Assembly (NCBI GenBank): GCA_000209815.1
Contig: FP929036.1
Location: 415,340 to 479,339 of the forward strand
Length of the DNA: 64,000 bases
Source of the DNA: Butyrivibrio fibrisolvens 16/4
Lineage (GTDB): Bacteria; Bacillota; Clostridia; Lachnospirales; Lachnospiraceae
Direction: 5' to 3'
How positions within the stretch are numbered: the stretch's first letter is position 1; each line of letters opens with the position of its first letter. Position numbers and translations under genes: made by a program. The notes beneath the pieces are model-generated. The model was not told where the DNA came from. It saw only the letters and a program-made list of their open reading frames with translations, and did no database searches. This document shows, piece after piece, positions 18,087-27,324 of this stretch.

Positions 18087-18119
18087 AAAAGGAACAGCCA
18101 GCTATGTGACTGTTCCTTT
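18087..18119. terminator. terminator after the DUF2298 gene
   Basis: AAAAGGAACAG (18087-18097) pairs with CTGTTCCTTT (18110-18119). T-rich ends on both strands make it potentially bidirectional. It separates DUF2298 from the LytTR gene. Confidence 0.85.
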
Positions 18120-18129
18120 ATTGCCTGTC

Positions 18130-19149
18130 TTATTTCACCTTAATCAGGTAGTTATGATAGCCTCCATAAACGCTTGATTCCAACTGTAGCTCCACATCTC
18201 CAAGCTGTAATAGCTTGTAAAGATTAATAGGTGTTCCAGCAAAATCATACTTCTCATATTCAAATGCACCAATGTAGATGTACTGAATATTATATTTCTT
18301 TAGAAGCTCTTTTGTGGTTTCTACATCATATCCAGTATAGATTTCTCTAATATCTGTAGCCCTCTCCTCTACGGCCTCCTGACTAAACCGCCATAGCCAT
18401 TCGTGTGCATACCAGCCTAGCACTGTTGGACATCCGGAAGCAACAGACATTCTGCCTGCATCTGAATATGCATCACCGTAATTCTCCAAGACCACTGGTG
18501 GTTTCTCATAGTCCAGATTATTGAGATAATCTACCACTTCTTTATCCTCAAAAAACTGAGGGTTATTATCCATAAATGCCAGCGCATTTAATGTTCTAGG
18601 ACGGGTGGTATCTGCTATATTTCCAAACCAACTATGACAACTTACAAAGAAGTAAGACATGCATACAAGGGTAGGTACAAGAATAACCCATCCCCATATC
18701 CTCTTTGACTTTTTAGGCTTGTAGCAGAAAAGGGAAATTAACGCATATCCAGTAATTATTCCAAGCATTATGCAAGACTGATAGGTAAGCTTAAAGGTGG
18801 TGTTGGCTCTTGCATAATCGATGTTGTAAATATCCTTTACATAAATGATTTCTGGAATAATTATCAAACCAATAGAGCAGCAGGCAAATAGCATTACCAT
18901 AAGGTCTGCAATATTAGCATTAAGAATTATTCTTCCTAGGACATTTATATTTTTATTGGTATTCCGATCTTCATCCTTCAGATAATCTTTTATCGCATAT
19001 ACGATACATACTATTGCTGTGGCAACTGGCAAAAGCCAAAGCACTAGTAGCTGATGGAACAATGTATGATTTTCGCAAAGGAAAATACCGCCCTCCATTT
19101 TTGTAAAGTTTAGCTTAAATGGCAAGATAACCACATTGGCAATTACCAT
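18130..19149 (-). CDS. DUF2298-family membrane protein, C-terminal part (frameshifted from 19143)
   Basis: 339 residues that continue the preceding ORF in another frame. There are several membrane helices, then a soluble tail (NNPQFFEDKEVVDYLNNL...VASGCPTVLGWYAHEWLWR) typical of the end of DUF2298/YYY-type proteins, which are distantly like glycosyltransferase membrane enzymes. The nominal ATG at 19149 lies inside what should be a membrane helix. Adding one base to the run at 19187-19191 gives a continuous helix (NSTLFSAIQIIFTMVIANVV). The joined protein would be ~765 residues. Function unknown; a role in envelope glycoconjugate synthesis is possible. Confidence 0.7.
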   Translation of the reverse strand: MVIANVVILPFKLNFTKMEGGIFLCENHTLFHQLLVLWLLPVATAIVCIVYAIKDYLKDEDRNTNKNINVLGRIILNANIADLMVMLFACCSIGLIIIPEIIYVKDIYNIDYARANTTFKLTYQSCIMLGIITGYALISLFCYKPKKSKRIWGWVILVPTLVCMSYFFVSCHSWFGNIADTTRPRTLNALAFMDNNPQFFEDKEVVDYLNNLDYEKPPVVLENYGDAYSDAGRMSVASGCPTVLGWYAHEWLWRFSQEAVEERATDIREIYTGYDVETTKELLKKYNIQYIYIGAFEYEKYDFAGTPINLYKLLQLGDVELQLESSVYGGYHNYLIKVK

Positions 19150-20432
19150 TGTAAAGATAATCTGAATTGCCGAAAACAGCGTACTATTTTTGTAAATCCA
19201 TATACCTTGTAATCCACAAATAAAATAGTAAGCCCGGAAATCATCATATAAATCGCATAATCCCAGTAATTGTTACCCTGGAAGAATCCTGTGAAGAAAC
19301 CACAGAGAAGCACTGTAGGATTAAGAGCCTTGGGGATGAAATCCTTTGGTGCAAAATCCAGAGGAAGCTTTTGGCTGGTTCCCTTCTTATCTGACAACTG
19401 TGTAGCGAATGCAATAATGATTCCAATTATAGTAAGCACGAACATTATATTAATAACATGTGCGTGTAAATCTCCAATTACAAAGGAGTATGATGGTGTT
19501 TCTGTTATGGTTTTATCTAGTCTTTCTGGAACATAGCCTACATATCGGGTACTCTCTGGGAACCAATAAGAGTATTCCGTATTTCCGATAATTTTGTTGT
19601 AAAGCTTTAGTACAATTCCAAATACGATAAAATGAGCACTTCCTTCAAAGCACACACCTGCTCCGCCGAGAATACCGCCGATAATTCCCTGCACCATTTT
19701 AAACTGTGTGCCAAACTTCACCTGGATAAGCTTAAATGTGCAAGAAAACGCCTCGATGAATGCCATAGCACAAACTGTGTAGAACATAATATTGTAGCTA
19801 AATCTTACATCATTAAAAGAAAGCTGATTTAGAAAAGCTGCAAAATACTGCCCCAGGTAATAGTAATTCAAATTCTTATTGGCAAACCAAATATCCTCTA
19901 CCGGGAAATATGTAAGCTTTGTCATGGTATTCATAAAGCCAAAATCCATGAACTTCTCAGTACCATAGGCATCTGCCTTAAAGGATTTCATATAAAGGAA
20001 AACTGTCAAAAGAGCTAGGAATAACAGCTCTTCTGCAATTATAAATTTCAGATTGTCCTTATCAATAGAAACACAATCCTTGCTCTTCTTGTCCCATAAT
20101 ACTGAAATAACAGTGGTAGCAACAGCAAGAAGAACTGTCACTAAAAGGCACCCAACTGATGTAAACTTTAATATTTTCAAGTTTGATAGCCAGAATACTG
20201 CCATTCCTGATATGGAAATACCTATAATTTTCGAGAATATATAACCTCTATCACTAAAATTTCTAAAGATTTTTTTAGTCAAAGAAAAAAAGCCTATACC
20301 TACTAATAAAAGGGTAAAATACCACTTATAGATGTATACGCTTTCTTCCTTAAACAGGAGACCTACCAATCCAATAAGAATAAAGAAAATAAGCCCTGAT
20401 GGTAGAATCTCCCTATAGTTTATTTTTTTGTT
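19143..20432 (-). CDS. DUF2298-family membrane protein, N-terminal part
   Basis: ~429 residues with about ten membrane helices and the DUF2298 signatures MDFGFMNTM, NYYYLGQYFAAFL, FVIGDLHAHVIN and GNNYWDYAIY. The start is placed at the GTG 20432, which has GGGGGA 6 bases before it; the ORF also opens upstream at 20453. It ends in an artificial-looking tail (VRCFRQFRLSLQW) caused by the frame change at 19187-19191. With the downstream ORF it forms one gene. DUF2298 proteins are large integral membrane proteins of unknown activity. An upstream TATAAT may serve as -10. Confidence 0.78.
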   Translation of the reverse strand, partial: NKKINYREILPSGLIFFILIGLVGLLFKEESVYIYKWYFTLLLVGIGFFSLTKKIFRNFSDRGYIFSKIIGISISGMAVFWLSNLKILKFTSVGCLLVTVLLAVATTVISVLWDKKSKDCVSIDKDNLKFIIAEELLFLALLTVFLYMKSFKADAYGTEKFMDFGFMNTMTKLTYFPVEDIWFANKNLNYYYLGQYFAAFLNQLSFNDVRFSYNIMFYTVCAMAFIEAFSCTFKLIQVKFGTQFKMVQGIIGGILGGAGVCFEGSAHFIVFGIVLKLYNKIIGNTEYSYWFPESTRYVGYVPERLDKTITETPSYSFVIGDLHAHVINIMFVLTIIGIIIAFATQLSDKKGTSQKLPLDFAPKDFIPKALNPTVLLCGFFTGFFQGNNYWDYAIYMMISGLTILFVDYKVYGFTKIVRCFRQFRLSLQW

Positions 20433-20550
20433 CACCGTTATTCCCCCAATCACATGATGTCATACTCATAATCCCCGCATTGGTAAATTATATCGTAAAA
20501 TCATTGTGATTCATAGGGAAAACCGAAAAATATTACAATTTTGTTACTTT

Positions 20551-22083
20551 TTATTGATTGGCTTTATCGTCCCAAACACTTACGTCAATGCCTACTACCT
20601 TTGAAGTAAATGGTGTGCCATCTTCCAATTCGTAGTGCATTTGTGCTTTCTTTACATATTTGAAGCCGATGTATAAAAGTGGAATATTGCAGTATGCAAT
20701 AAGGATATTGGCGAAATCTGAAAGATCCCAAAGTGCGCCCAAATCCATACCAACAATAGATGTAAGCATACCGAAGCAAATAACAATAATATCTAATACT
20801 CTAACTACATTAATGAATGCCTTACTACGATTGATTCTGTTTGCGCAGATTTCTGAGAAAGACATAAAGCCAAGCAGACAAGTAAATGCAAATAATCCAA
20901 AGCACAAAGAAATCAAAAGTGTTACCACATTATTGAATGCTGTACCTGGTGTAAGCTCTGCTGCAGATGCAAGATACTTTGGAAGCTTTCCTAGCTCAAA
21001 CCATGCTGCGCCATTATCTGTAAGCCATACGCGGCCCATTATTACAACGAAACCTGTAAGAGTACAAATTACGATTGTATCAAGGAATACACCGATTGCC
21101 TGTACACAACCTTGATCACAAGGATGATCTGCATCTGATGCAGCTGCTGGCATTGTGATAGTACCTTGACCTGCCTCATTAGACATAAGTCCTCGCTTAA
21201 CGCCCTGCATCAAAGCAATACCGAATGCTCCACCGAATACTGCCTCTGGCTTGAATGCCTCAGTAAATACAGCATAGAAAAACCAAGGGATTCTTGTGAT
21301 GTTGATAACGATAAGAACGAGTACAGTAAGTACATATACAATTGCCATAACCGGTACAAGTATATCTGTTACGTGAGAAATCTTCTTTGTACCTCCAAAT
21401 GAAACGGCAACTGTAGCAATGATAACGATAACAAAGCCAATCCAGTAAACTGCATGTGTTGTAGGAAGCTCTGTACCGCTGATAATGCTGGCAATCTGTC
21501 CCATAGCAGATACTGTGTTAAATCCCTGAGCTGGGAAACAAAGTAATGCATAGATGATATACATAAGTGAAAGTACAACACCTACGATTGCAGAATTCTT
21601 AAGTAATCTTCTGCCATAAAATGCCATACCACCAATGTATTCATCATCTTTTTTCTCTTTGAATATCTGTGATAATGTAGACTCCACGAATGCTGTAGAC
21701 ATTCCAAAGAATGCTGAAATCCACATCCAAAGAAGTGCCCCAGGGCCACCTACTGATACGGCACCTGTAACACCTAAAATATTTCCAGGTCCTACTCGCA
21801 TGGCTGTAGATAAGAAGAATGAGGCCAGTGGTGAAATACCTGTTTTTGCTTTACTGTTCTTCAGTACCTCTATACCACGCTTGAACTTACGAACCTGAAT
21901 AAATCTAAGTCTGATTGAAAAATAAATACCTGATCCAATCAGCAAAATAATAGCAAGTGAGAAATTTCCAAGGATTGGAATGTTTGCATACCAATCAAAG
22001 TTTGTAGGAAAATCCCAGAACAAATCTGAAACAACTTGAATCTTACCGCAGACTGCAGTAATAACGCTTAATAGTGTTTCCAT
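20551..22083 (-). CDS. AGCS-family sodium:alanine/amino-acid symporter
   Basis: A ~510-residue transporter with about 11 helices and the family's hallmark blocks: the N-terminal YFSIRLRFIQVRKF, MRVGPGNILGVTGA, and GGAFGIALMQGVKRGLMSNEAGQGT. AGCS carriers import alanine, glycine or glutamine with sodium. The start at 22083 (METLLSV) is chosen because GAAGGGAG lies 7 bases upstream; the longer frame to 22113 encodes that site. It is a single-gene unit with no obvious partner. Confidence 0.92.
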   Translation of the reverse strand: METLLSVITAVCGKIQVVSDLFWDFPTNFDWYANIPILGNFSLAIILLIGSGIYFSIRLRFIQVRKFKRGIEVLKNSKAKTGISPLASFFLSTAMRVGPGNILGVTGAVSVGGPGALLWMWISAFFGMSTAFVESTLSQIFKEKKDDEYIGGMAFYGRRLLKNSAIVGVVLSLMYIIYALLCFPAQGFNTVSAMGQIASIISGTELPTTHAVYWIGFVIVIIATVAVSFGGTKKISHVTDILVPVMAIVYVLTVLVLIVINITRIPWFFYAVFTEAFKPEAVFGGAFGIALMQGVKRGLMSNEAGQGTITMPAAASDADHPCDQGCVQAIGVFLDTIVICTLTGFVVIMGRVWLTDNGAAWFELGKLPKYLASAAELTPGTAFNNVVTLLISLCFGLFAFTCLLGFMSFSEICANRINRSKAFINVVRVLDIIVICFGMLTSIVGMDLGALWDLSDFANILIAYCNIPLLYIGFKYVKKAQMHYELEDGTPFTSKVVGIDVSVWDDKANQ

Positions 22084-22201
22084 ATAATTCTCCCTTCGAA
22101 AAATTGATTCCAATTACAGTATAACCTATTAAACCTCAAGTTCTATAAAAAATTTTTTTGTAGATATAGCAAATGATAAGTTGTTCTAGGGTGCTTTCTT
22201 T

Positions 22202-22687
22202 TTAGCATTCTATAGATACCAAATCCGCTAGCTTTCCATTTGAAACTTTTAGCAGATCTTCAGGTGATAATTCTATCTGTGCTCCCACTTTTCCTGCACT
22301 GACAAACATCATTTCATAGCTTCCTGCTGTTTCATGAATGAATGTAGGAAACTGTTTTTTCATACCAATAGGAGAGCATCCTCCATGCACATAGCCAGTC
22401 AGGCCTAGCAAATCCTTTTGCTTTATCATACTAATGGATTTTTCACCTGCAGCCTTAGCTGCCTTCTTTAAATCAAGCTCTGCTTCTACTGGAACTACAA
22501 ACACATAGTATCCACCACTTTTCCCCTGAGTCACAAGTGTCTTGAAAACTTTTTTTGCATCCTCTCCAAGGATTCCCGCAATCTGTTCTCCTGTAAGGGT
22601 TGAGTCTGCTTCGTAAGTATGACTTTCATACTTTATTTTCTTCGAGTCTAGGACTCGCATTACATTTGTTTTGTCTTTACTTTTCAT
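22202..22687 (-). CDS. ybaK: YbaK/EbsC-family Cys-tRNA(Pro) deacylase
   Basis: A 161-residue editing-domain protein with the YbaK-type features: GEDAKKVFKTLVTQG carries the conserved Lys, and GLTGYVHGGCSPIGMKKQFPTF carries the substrate-binding GxxSPxG segment. It hydrolyses cysteinyl-tRNA(Pro) formed by prolyl-tRNA synthetase. Full length for the family (~155-160). It is followed 21 bases upstream (minus-strand order) by the YczE-type membrane protein and may share its transcript. Confidence 0.92.
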   Translation of the reverse strand: MKSKDKTNVMRVLDSKKIKYESHTYEADSTLTGEQIAGILGEDAKKVFKTLVTQGKSGGYYVFVVPVEAELDLKKAAKAAGEKSISMIKQKDLLGLTGYVHGGCSPIGMKKQFPTFIHETAGSYEMMFVSAGKVGAQIELSPEDLLKVSNGKLADLVSIEC

Positions 22688-22708
22688 TTTATAGACTCCT
22701 TTATTGTA

Positions 22709-23385
22709 TTAGCAAGGATTCATGACTTTCAAGGTCTCTATTATAGTCTGATGCCTAATCTCCGTGGCATTAAACTTCACAGTAAAGAATGCGAACTGCA
22801 TAATAGGTCCCATTCCAAAAGCACAAATAATTGTACCTATTCCAACAGGTCCACCAAGTAGCCATCCTACTACAGTAGCTGTGGCAAGTAACATAATGCT
22901 TACTAAACCGATAGATACATGCTTAGTTCTTCTTGTTAATCCAATAAGTAGAGTGTCACGTGGACCACATCCTAAGGATGCACTCATGTATGTGAACTGT
23001 GTATAACCCATTATGAATAACCCTAAAATCATCATTGGAATTGCCAAGAAAATTGAATCACACTTTTCAACTAAATTTATTCTATTAAAAAGATCTACAG
23101 TTTTACCTACTACAATAGAATCTATTATCATAGCGATTCCGATAGGCTCTTTCATCAAAATATCTATTCCTAGAATTGAAAAAGACACTATAATCGCAGC
23201 CGTACCATAAAGGATTCCAAATGTATTTGATAAGCCAAGATTAAGCACATCCCAAGGTGATGCGCCGATATTCGCCTGAATAGTAAGATATACACCAAAT
23301 CCGTTTACAAAAAGGCTAACTGCTGCCATAAGCATGTTTAATACTATCTTTTTGGTGTATCATTGTCTTTATTTCTCTGAAACAC
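22709..23385 (-). CDS. YczE/YitT-like integral membrane protein (apparent frameshift near start)
   Basis: The long ORF begins at 23335 inside the first membrane helix (MLMAAVSLFVNGFGVYLTIQANIGASPWDVL). Upstream there is a GTG at 23385 with an AGAGG site. It opens a frame of ~12 residues that stays in register only if one more A/T is present in the 5-base run at 23349-23353. The restored protein is ~225 residues with five or six helices and the YczE motifs GxSPWDVL and SxGxGPRDTLLIGLTRR. YczE proteins are of unknown function, though B. subtilis yczE affects surfactant production. Confidence 0.78.
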
Positions 23386-23437
23386 TATTACTACCTCTGT
23401 GTTTATATATTTCTATTATTGGATTTCTACAAAATAT

Positions 23438-24067
23438 CTAGAAACCTAATGTATCATTTACTAAAATTACATGAATTCTATCAGTATGACGAGAATATCT
23501 TGTAATTAAAAACTGACAGCAAATAGTATCTGGTGACTTGCAATTCATACATGAACCAGTCTTAGCGCATGGAGTACTTAAACCAAAACGCTGTGCATTA
23601 ATAGGTGCCGCCACGTTTCTTGCACGCTTCATAGCTCCATCCACATCGTCACAAATTTTATTCATTCCTACGATTACAAGAACATGCTTTGGTCCCTGAG
23701 CTATTGCAGACACACGATTGGAATTACCATCGATATTAACCATTACGCCATCCTCAGTCATTGCATTTGCACTGGTAAGGAAATAATCTGCATCATAACC
23801 TTCTAGCATAGCAGCCCTTTTGTCTTCAGCAGCATCTCTATCTATAAAATTATAATTGCCATTTTTAAGAGCATCTACCAGTCCAATTTCGTGAGCTGAC
23901 ATAGCTCCACCCATACTGATTGATGAATTTTCAGGGATGAGCTCCAGGGCAATCTTTAATGCCTCTTCCTTATCAGCAGCATAATACCCCTTCATATTTC
24001 TTGACTCAAGTCCCTTAATAACCTTCTGTGCCAGCAGTTGGTTTCGTTTTGTAATATTCTCGTTCAT
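23438..24067 (-). CDS. LUD-domain protein (lactate-utilisation family, DUF162)
   Basis: 209 residues with the LUD fold signature: NSSISMGGAMSAHEIGL near the N-terminal third and GPKHVLVIVGMNKIC in the second half. The C-terminal Cys-rich stretch CAKTGSCMNCKSPDTICC may bind metal or an Fe-S cluster. Related LutC/YkgG proteins act with Fe-S partners in lactate oxidation, but no lutA/lutB is adjacent. The start at 24067 has AAAGGAG five bases before it; the TTG at 24082 is part of that site. The VOC gene ends 17 bases upstream, so the two form an operon. Confidence 0.85.
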   Translation of the reverse strand: MNENITKRNQLLAQKVIKGLESRNMKGYYAADKEEALKIALELIPENSSISMGGAMSAHEIGLVDALKNGNYNFIDRDAAEDKRAAMLEGYDADYFLTSANAMTEDGVMVNIDGNSNRVSAIAQGPKHVLVIVGMNKICDDVDGAMKRARNVAAPINAQRFGLSTPCAKTGSCMNCKSPDTICCQFLITRYSRHTDRIHVILVNDTLGF

Positions 24068-24084
24068 AATGACTCCTTTCAATA

Positions 24085-24459
24085 TTATATTTTTTCGCTC
24101 ATTGGAGTTCCAACTTCAATGAGATTTCCATCCAAATCATAGAAACGTATAACCTTCTGTCCCCAAGAGTGGGTCATCAATCTGTTTACATACTTAATAT
24201 CAGGATAAAGTCTCTCAAGCTTTTCTACAAATTCTTCTATGTTTCGTTCCTCGAAATATAGCTCAGTGGCATTATTCTGGTATTTGATATCTTTACCAAG
24301 GAATTTCTTCCAAATGGCCTCATCCTGTAAAACAAGTCCCTCTGTAAGAATCATATTGCCATCATTGTCTAAAAGCATATCAAGTCCAAATAGGTCATGA
24401 TAAAACTTCTTTGATTTTTCTATGTCTTTTACAACTATGAGAATGTTTCTGAGCTTCAT
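24085..24459 (-). CDS. VOC/glyoxalase-fold protein
   Basis: A 124-residue single-unit vicinal-oxygen-chelate protein with two beta-alpha-beta-beta-beta halves. The start motif is MKLRNILIVVKDIEKSKKFYHDLFG and the C-terminal DLDGNLIEVG carries the conserved metal-ligand Glu. Members include glyoxalases, dioxygenases and antibiotic-binding proteins; the actual reaction is unknown. A GAGGAG site precedes the ATG. It is probably co-transcribed with the LUD gene. Confidence 0.85.
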   Translation of the reverse strand: MKLRNILIVVKDIEKSKKFYHDLFGLDMLLDNDGNMILTEGLVLQDEAIWKKFLGKDIKYQNNATELYFEERNIEEFVEKLERLYPDIKYVNRLMTHSWGQKVIRFYDLDGNLIEVGTPMSEKI

Positions 24460-24501
24460 TATATATTCTCCTCATCTACAAAGTATACTTAATCTTTTTA
24501 T

Positions 24502-25848
24502 CTACTCACTTACGCTCTGCTTCCAGCTATTTTCCAATTCCACATAGGACTTTCCGAAAAATTCTTCATAAGACTTATCAGAAGCCATGAAATCAAATAA
24601 GCCATCAAGACCCTTCAAATCTATCAAATAAGCAGTAAAACTCATGGCTTCTGTGTATGATAGATCTAAACCATAATATTTTGATTGTTCGTTTGGACCA
24701 AAGTTTGTTGCCACCTTTTCCTTTAACTTAGGATAATCCGAAACATCTTTACCTTGATACAGACGATTTACAACATAGTCAAAATACAATCTTACTATAT
24801 CATTATCATCGTAATTTTTAGATTGTAGGTAACGCTTAAAATCACCATCTTCATATGAATCATCAACCGACATTTTACTTATACCCTCAACCAATTTATT
24901 GTCCGGGTATAAAATATATGCTACAAATTCACAAAAGCCTTCTTCAATCCAATACTTATTTAAGTCACTATAATCTACAAAAAAGCCATGCATCAATTCA
25001 TGTTCTAGCGTGCGTATAGTCAAATTATTTAATGTGATATCTATTTTCCCGTCAGAATCTATGCTTGTATAACTTCTTCCACCTTTATTTTCTATATGAT
25101 AGGTAATATCATCAACATTTCCACCATACATAGACTGGTCAATATTTATATCTTTTAAAAGCTTTTTCAGATTTTCTTTTGTGATAGATTCGACTTGAAT
25201 TAGATCTATTATTTTTTCATAGGTACTATCATCTATTAGATTACTATTTATAATAAATTCAGACCCATCAGTTTTAAATATACAATTATTATCACCATTT
25301 ATGAACAATTCGGTTTCATCTACAGTTTCCAGTTGTTCTTCACTAAATCCTGTAGTCGAAAAAATCACTGGTTGTTCAGCAGATTCCACATTGAAAATAT
25401 TCTTATACTCATCAAAGGACTCCTTGCATAGTCCTTTTTTCAGCATCAGCTGGACAAACCAATATCTATAATCATATTCATCGAGATATTTCTTCGATAG
25501 AAACAGAGCATCATCCTCCACAACTGGTCCTACTATTCTGTCATCAGCCACCACATAAATGTTTAATTTTTCTTGAGTCACCTTATCTGATGAACGTATT
25601 ATCTGCTTGCGTGATTCGTCAAAATCTTTTACTAATTTTTTTGCTTCCTTTTCTTCAACTATGTTGCTTTCAAAATTATATTTACAACCATTGTAGTCTG
25701 CTGTAATAGTGTCAAATACTCCCGAATAGGTATAATTTCTTTTGTATGAGTCCTCGTAAAATGTTATTCTTGATTTTAAAAATATAAGTACTCCAGCAAC
25801 GCACACTAATAGTATAAGAGGGATTATTATTAAGTATTTTCTACGCAC
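24502..25848 (-). CDS. membrane-anchored gluzincin-type zinc metalloprotease
   Basis: ~448 residues. There is an N-terminal membrane anchor (KYLIIIPLILLVCVAGVLIFL), then a ~260-residue extracytoplasmic region without recognised domain. Then comes the zinc site HELMH (in TLEHELMHGFF), with a downstream glutamate helix WIEEGFCEFVAY ~24 residues later, the HExxH...E arrangement of gluzincin peptidases. A C-terminal helical part follows. The start is the GTG at 25848 with AAAGGAG eight bases upstream; an ATG at 25890 overlapping the preceding gene's stop is possible but its spacing is poor. The family is not further identified. Active-site residues look intact. Confidence 0.72.
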   Translation of the reverse strand: MRRKYLIIIPLILLVCVAGVLIFLKSRITFYEDSYKRNYTYSGVFDTITADYNGCKYNFESNIVEEKEAKKLVKDFDESRKQIIRSSDKVTQEKLNIYVVADDRIVGPVVEDDALFLSKKYLDEYDYRYWFVQLMLKKGLCKESFDEYKNIFNVESAEQPVIFSTTGFSEEQLETVDETELFINGDNNCIFKTDGSEFIINSNLIDDSTYEKIIDLIQVESITKENLKKLLKDINIDQSMYGGNVDDITYHIENKGGRSYTSIDSDGKIDITLNNLTIRTLEHELMHGFFVDYSDLNKYWIEEGFCEFVAYILYPDNKLVEGISKMSVDDSYEDGDFKRYLQSKNYDDNDIVRLYFDYVVNRLYQGKDVSDYPKLKEKVATNFGPNEQSKYYGLDLSYTEAMSFTAYLIDLKGLDGLFDFMASDKSYEEFFGKSYVELENSWKQSVSE

Positions 25849-25889
25849 GTAAATATCTCCTTTATCATTTTTAAGTCGATTTTTGAACA

Positions 25890-26246
25890 TTATCTCCCCC
25901 GCTTAAAATCAAAATCTTCAGCTTCTATCAAGTTTCCAATTTTTGTCTTAAGAATTGTTTTCCTTAAGCTATTGTTCAAATAATAAATATTTTCCTTTTC
26001 TATATTGGGAACAATACAGCTATCATCCCAGCCATACATTTTGCACAGTGCTTTGTTGAAAGCATAATGCGATATAGGCTCATCTTCAGAAATATTAATT
26101 ATTCCGGTGTAATTATTTGAGATTAATTCGATTATTGCATCAGCTAAATCATTGACATTCACAATGCTAAAAATGATATTTGTGGCTCTTACATATTCTT
26201 CATTAGATTCAATATGTTCTTTTAATATAAGGCTCCTGTTATCCAT
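25890..26246 (-). CDS. NAD-dependent epimerase/dTDP-4-dehydrorhamnose reductase-like, C-terminal part
   Basis: 118 residues that complete the upstream ORF in another frame. It reads as the substrate-binding half of an RmlD/extended short-chain dehydrogenase (VNVNDLADAIIELISNNYTGIINI). The nominal ATG (26246) is internal: adding one base at 26286-26287 gives ...IIVLFRSGSIYGINP..., the expected active-site-distal motif. The joined protein would be ~278 residues. It is either one functional gene with a sequencing error or a broken gene. Confidence 0.68.
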   Translation of the reverse strand: MDNRSLILKEHIESNEEYVRATNIIFSIVNVNDLADAIIELISNNYTGIINISEDEPISHYAFNKALCKMYGWDDSCIVPNIEKENIYYLNNSLRKTILKTKIGNLIEAEDFDFKRGR

Positions 26247-26251
26247 GATTT

Positions 26252-26716
26252 CTATAGGATTGATACCGTAAATACTTCCTGAGCGAACAATACAATAATT
26301 TGGGAGTTTTTTATGTTTTCCTCAGATTTAATCTTTCCGTTGAAATAATGGTGATTATAGCTTGTTTCATCTCTCAATAATGGTTTCACATCTTCGGACA
26401 TATTTGGCTCATAGGCAACAGATGTAGATATAAATATAAATCTAATGTCACCAATGGCTTCGCAAAGAATGGGCATTACATTTTCTGCAATTTCTTCTTC
26501 CTGCTGGTGATTCATTATGGACCAAATTATAACGTCAGGTTTATAGCTATTAACAAGATGTAAAAGGCTATCTACATCAAAAACATCCTGTTCTATAAGA
26601 TTGGTATTATTTGTATTTTTGTTGCATGTACCTAAAACATCATTCCCTACATTTTTTAGCTTGAAATAAATAGTTCCGCCAAGAAATCCACTGGCCCCTA
26701 AAATTAGAATTTTCAT
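26252..26716 (-). CDS. NAD-dependent epimerase/RmlD-like, N-terminal part
   Basis: ~154 residues with the Rossmann dinucleotide motif GASGFLGG at the N-terminus (MKILILGASGFLG) and the sugar-nucleotide reductase pattern FIFISTSVAYEP...RDETSYNHHYFNGKIKSE, where Tyr/Lys of the YxxxK active site fit YFNGK. The start at 26716 has GGAG six bases upstream; the ATG at 26728 is part of that site. It ends in a spurious tail (AQEVFTVSIL) where the frame changes into the downstream ORF. Likely acts on nucleotide sugars; the exact substrate is unknown. Confidence 0.72.
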   Translation of the reverse strand: MKILILGASGFLGGTIYFKLKNVGNDVLGTCNKNTNNTNLIEQDVFDVDSLLHLVNSYKPDVIIWSIMNHQQEEEIAENVMPILCEAIGDIRFIFISTSVAYEPNMSEDVKPLLRDETSYNHHYFNGKIKSEENIKNSQIIVLFAQEVFTVSIL

Positions 26717-26820
26717 TTTGTGCTCCATAATAGTTTCGATATGAGAAAAGGTGATTTGTAATTAGATTATTATATTATACAAATTGTGTGGGGTATACTG
26801 GAATCCTTTTTTGTCCTTTA

Positions 26821-27318
26821 TTATTCTTCATTATCTAGTAATAATTTGATAGCTACTCCAATATCGTCTTCAGTAAGTCCTATTTTAGAATCTGGTCTGA
26901 TTTGGCATCTTCTAATATCCTCATCATTCAGATTAAGATCATCTATCACTATCCAATTATCAACATCCTGATTCTTTATAAGCCAGTTTTTTATTTCATT
27001 TGCTTTTACCTTACTGAATTTCTTTGTCTTTCGAATTTCCTCTGTAGATAAATCTGGAGTAACCCCTGAAATTCTTAAATTATTCGTCAAGAATGCTTGC
27101 GATAAAATTTCTCCACCTTTCTCTATCGGATTAAATTTTTCATCAAACCAAAATCTCCAAGCTGAATGAAGTACTATCTCTGCATTTGTTTTCTCTACAA
27201 TTGAAGCTAACATTTTAACTTTGTCAGCATCTATACTGTATTCTTTATTTAATTCTTCCTTGAAGTCATTTGAATTAAGAACACCATCAATATCTAGAAA
27301 TATAATTTTTCTCTTCAT
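26821..27318 (-). CDS. HAD-superfamily protein (HAD_SAK-like)
   Basis: A 165-residue phosphatase-fold protein starting MKRKIIFLDIDGVLNS. This is HAD motif I, with nucleophile Asp and DxD. Motif II fits VLHSAWRF, and the acidic motif IV fits WIVIDDLNL...D. It resembles the small HAD domains seen in RNA-repair-associated 'Swiss army knife' proteins, but here it stands alone. It ends 7 bases before the GNAT gene's stop region in the same transcript direction. Substrate unknown. Confidence 0.78.
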   Translation of the reverse strand: MKRKIIFLDIDGVLNSNDFKEELNKEYSIDADKVKMLASIVEKTNAEIVLHSAWRFWFDEKFNPIEKGGEILSQAFLTNNLRISGVTPDLSTEEIRKTKKFSKVKANEIKNWLIKNQDVDNWIVIDDLNLNDEDIRRCQIRPDSKIGLTEDDIGVAIKLLLDNEE

Positions 27319-27324
27319 AAATAA

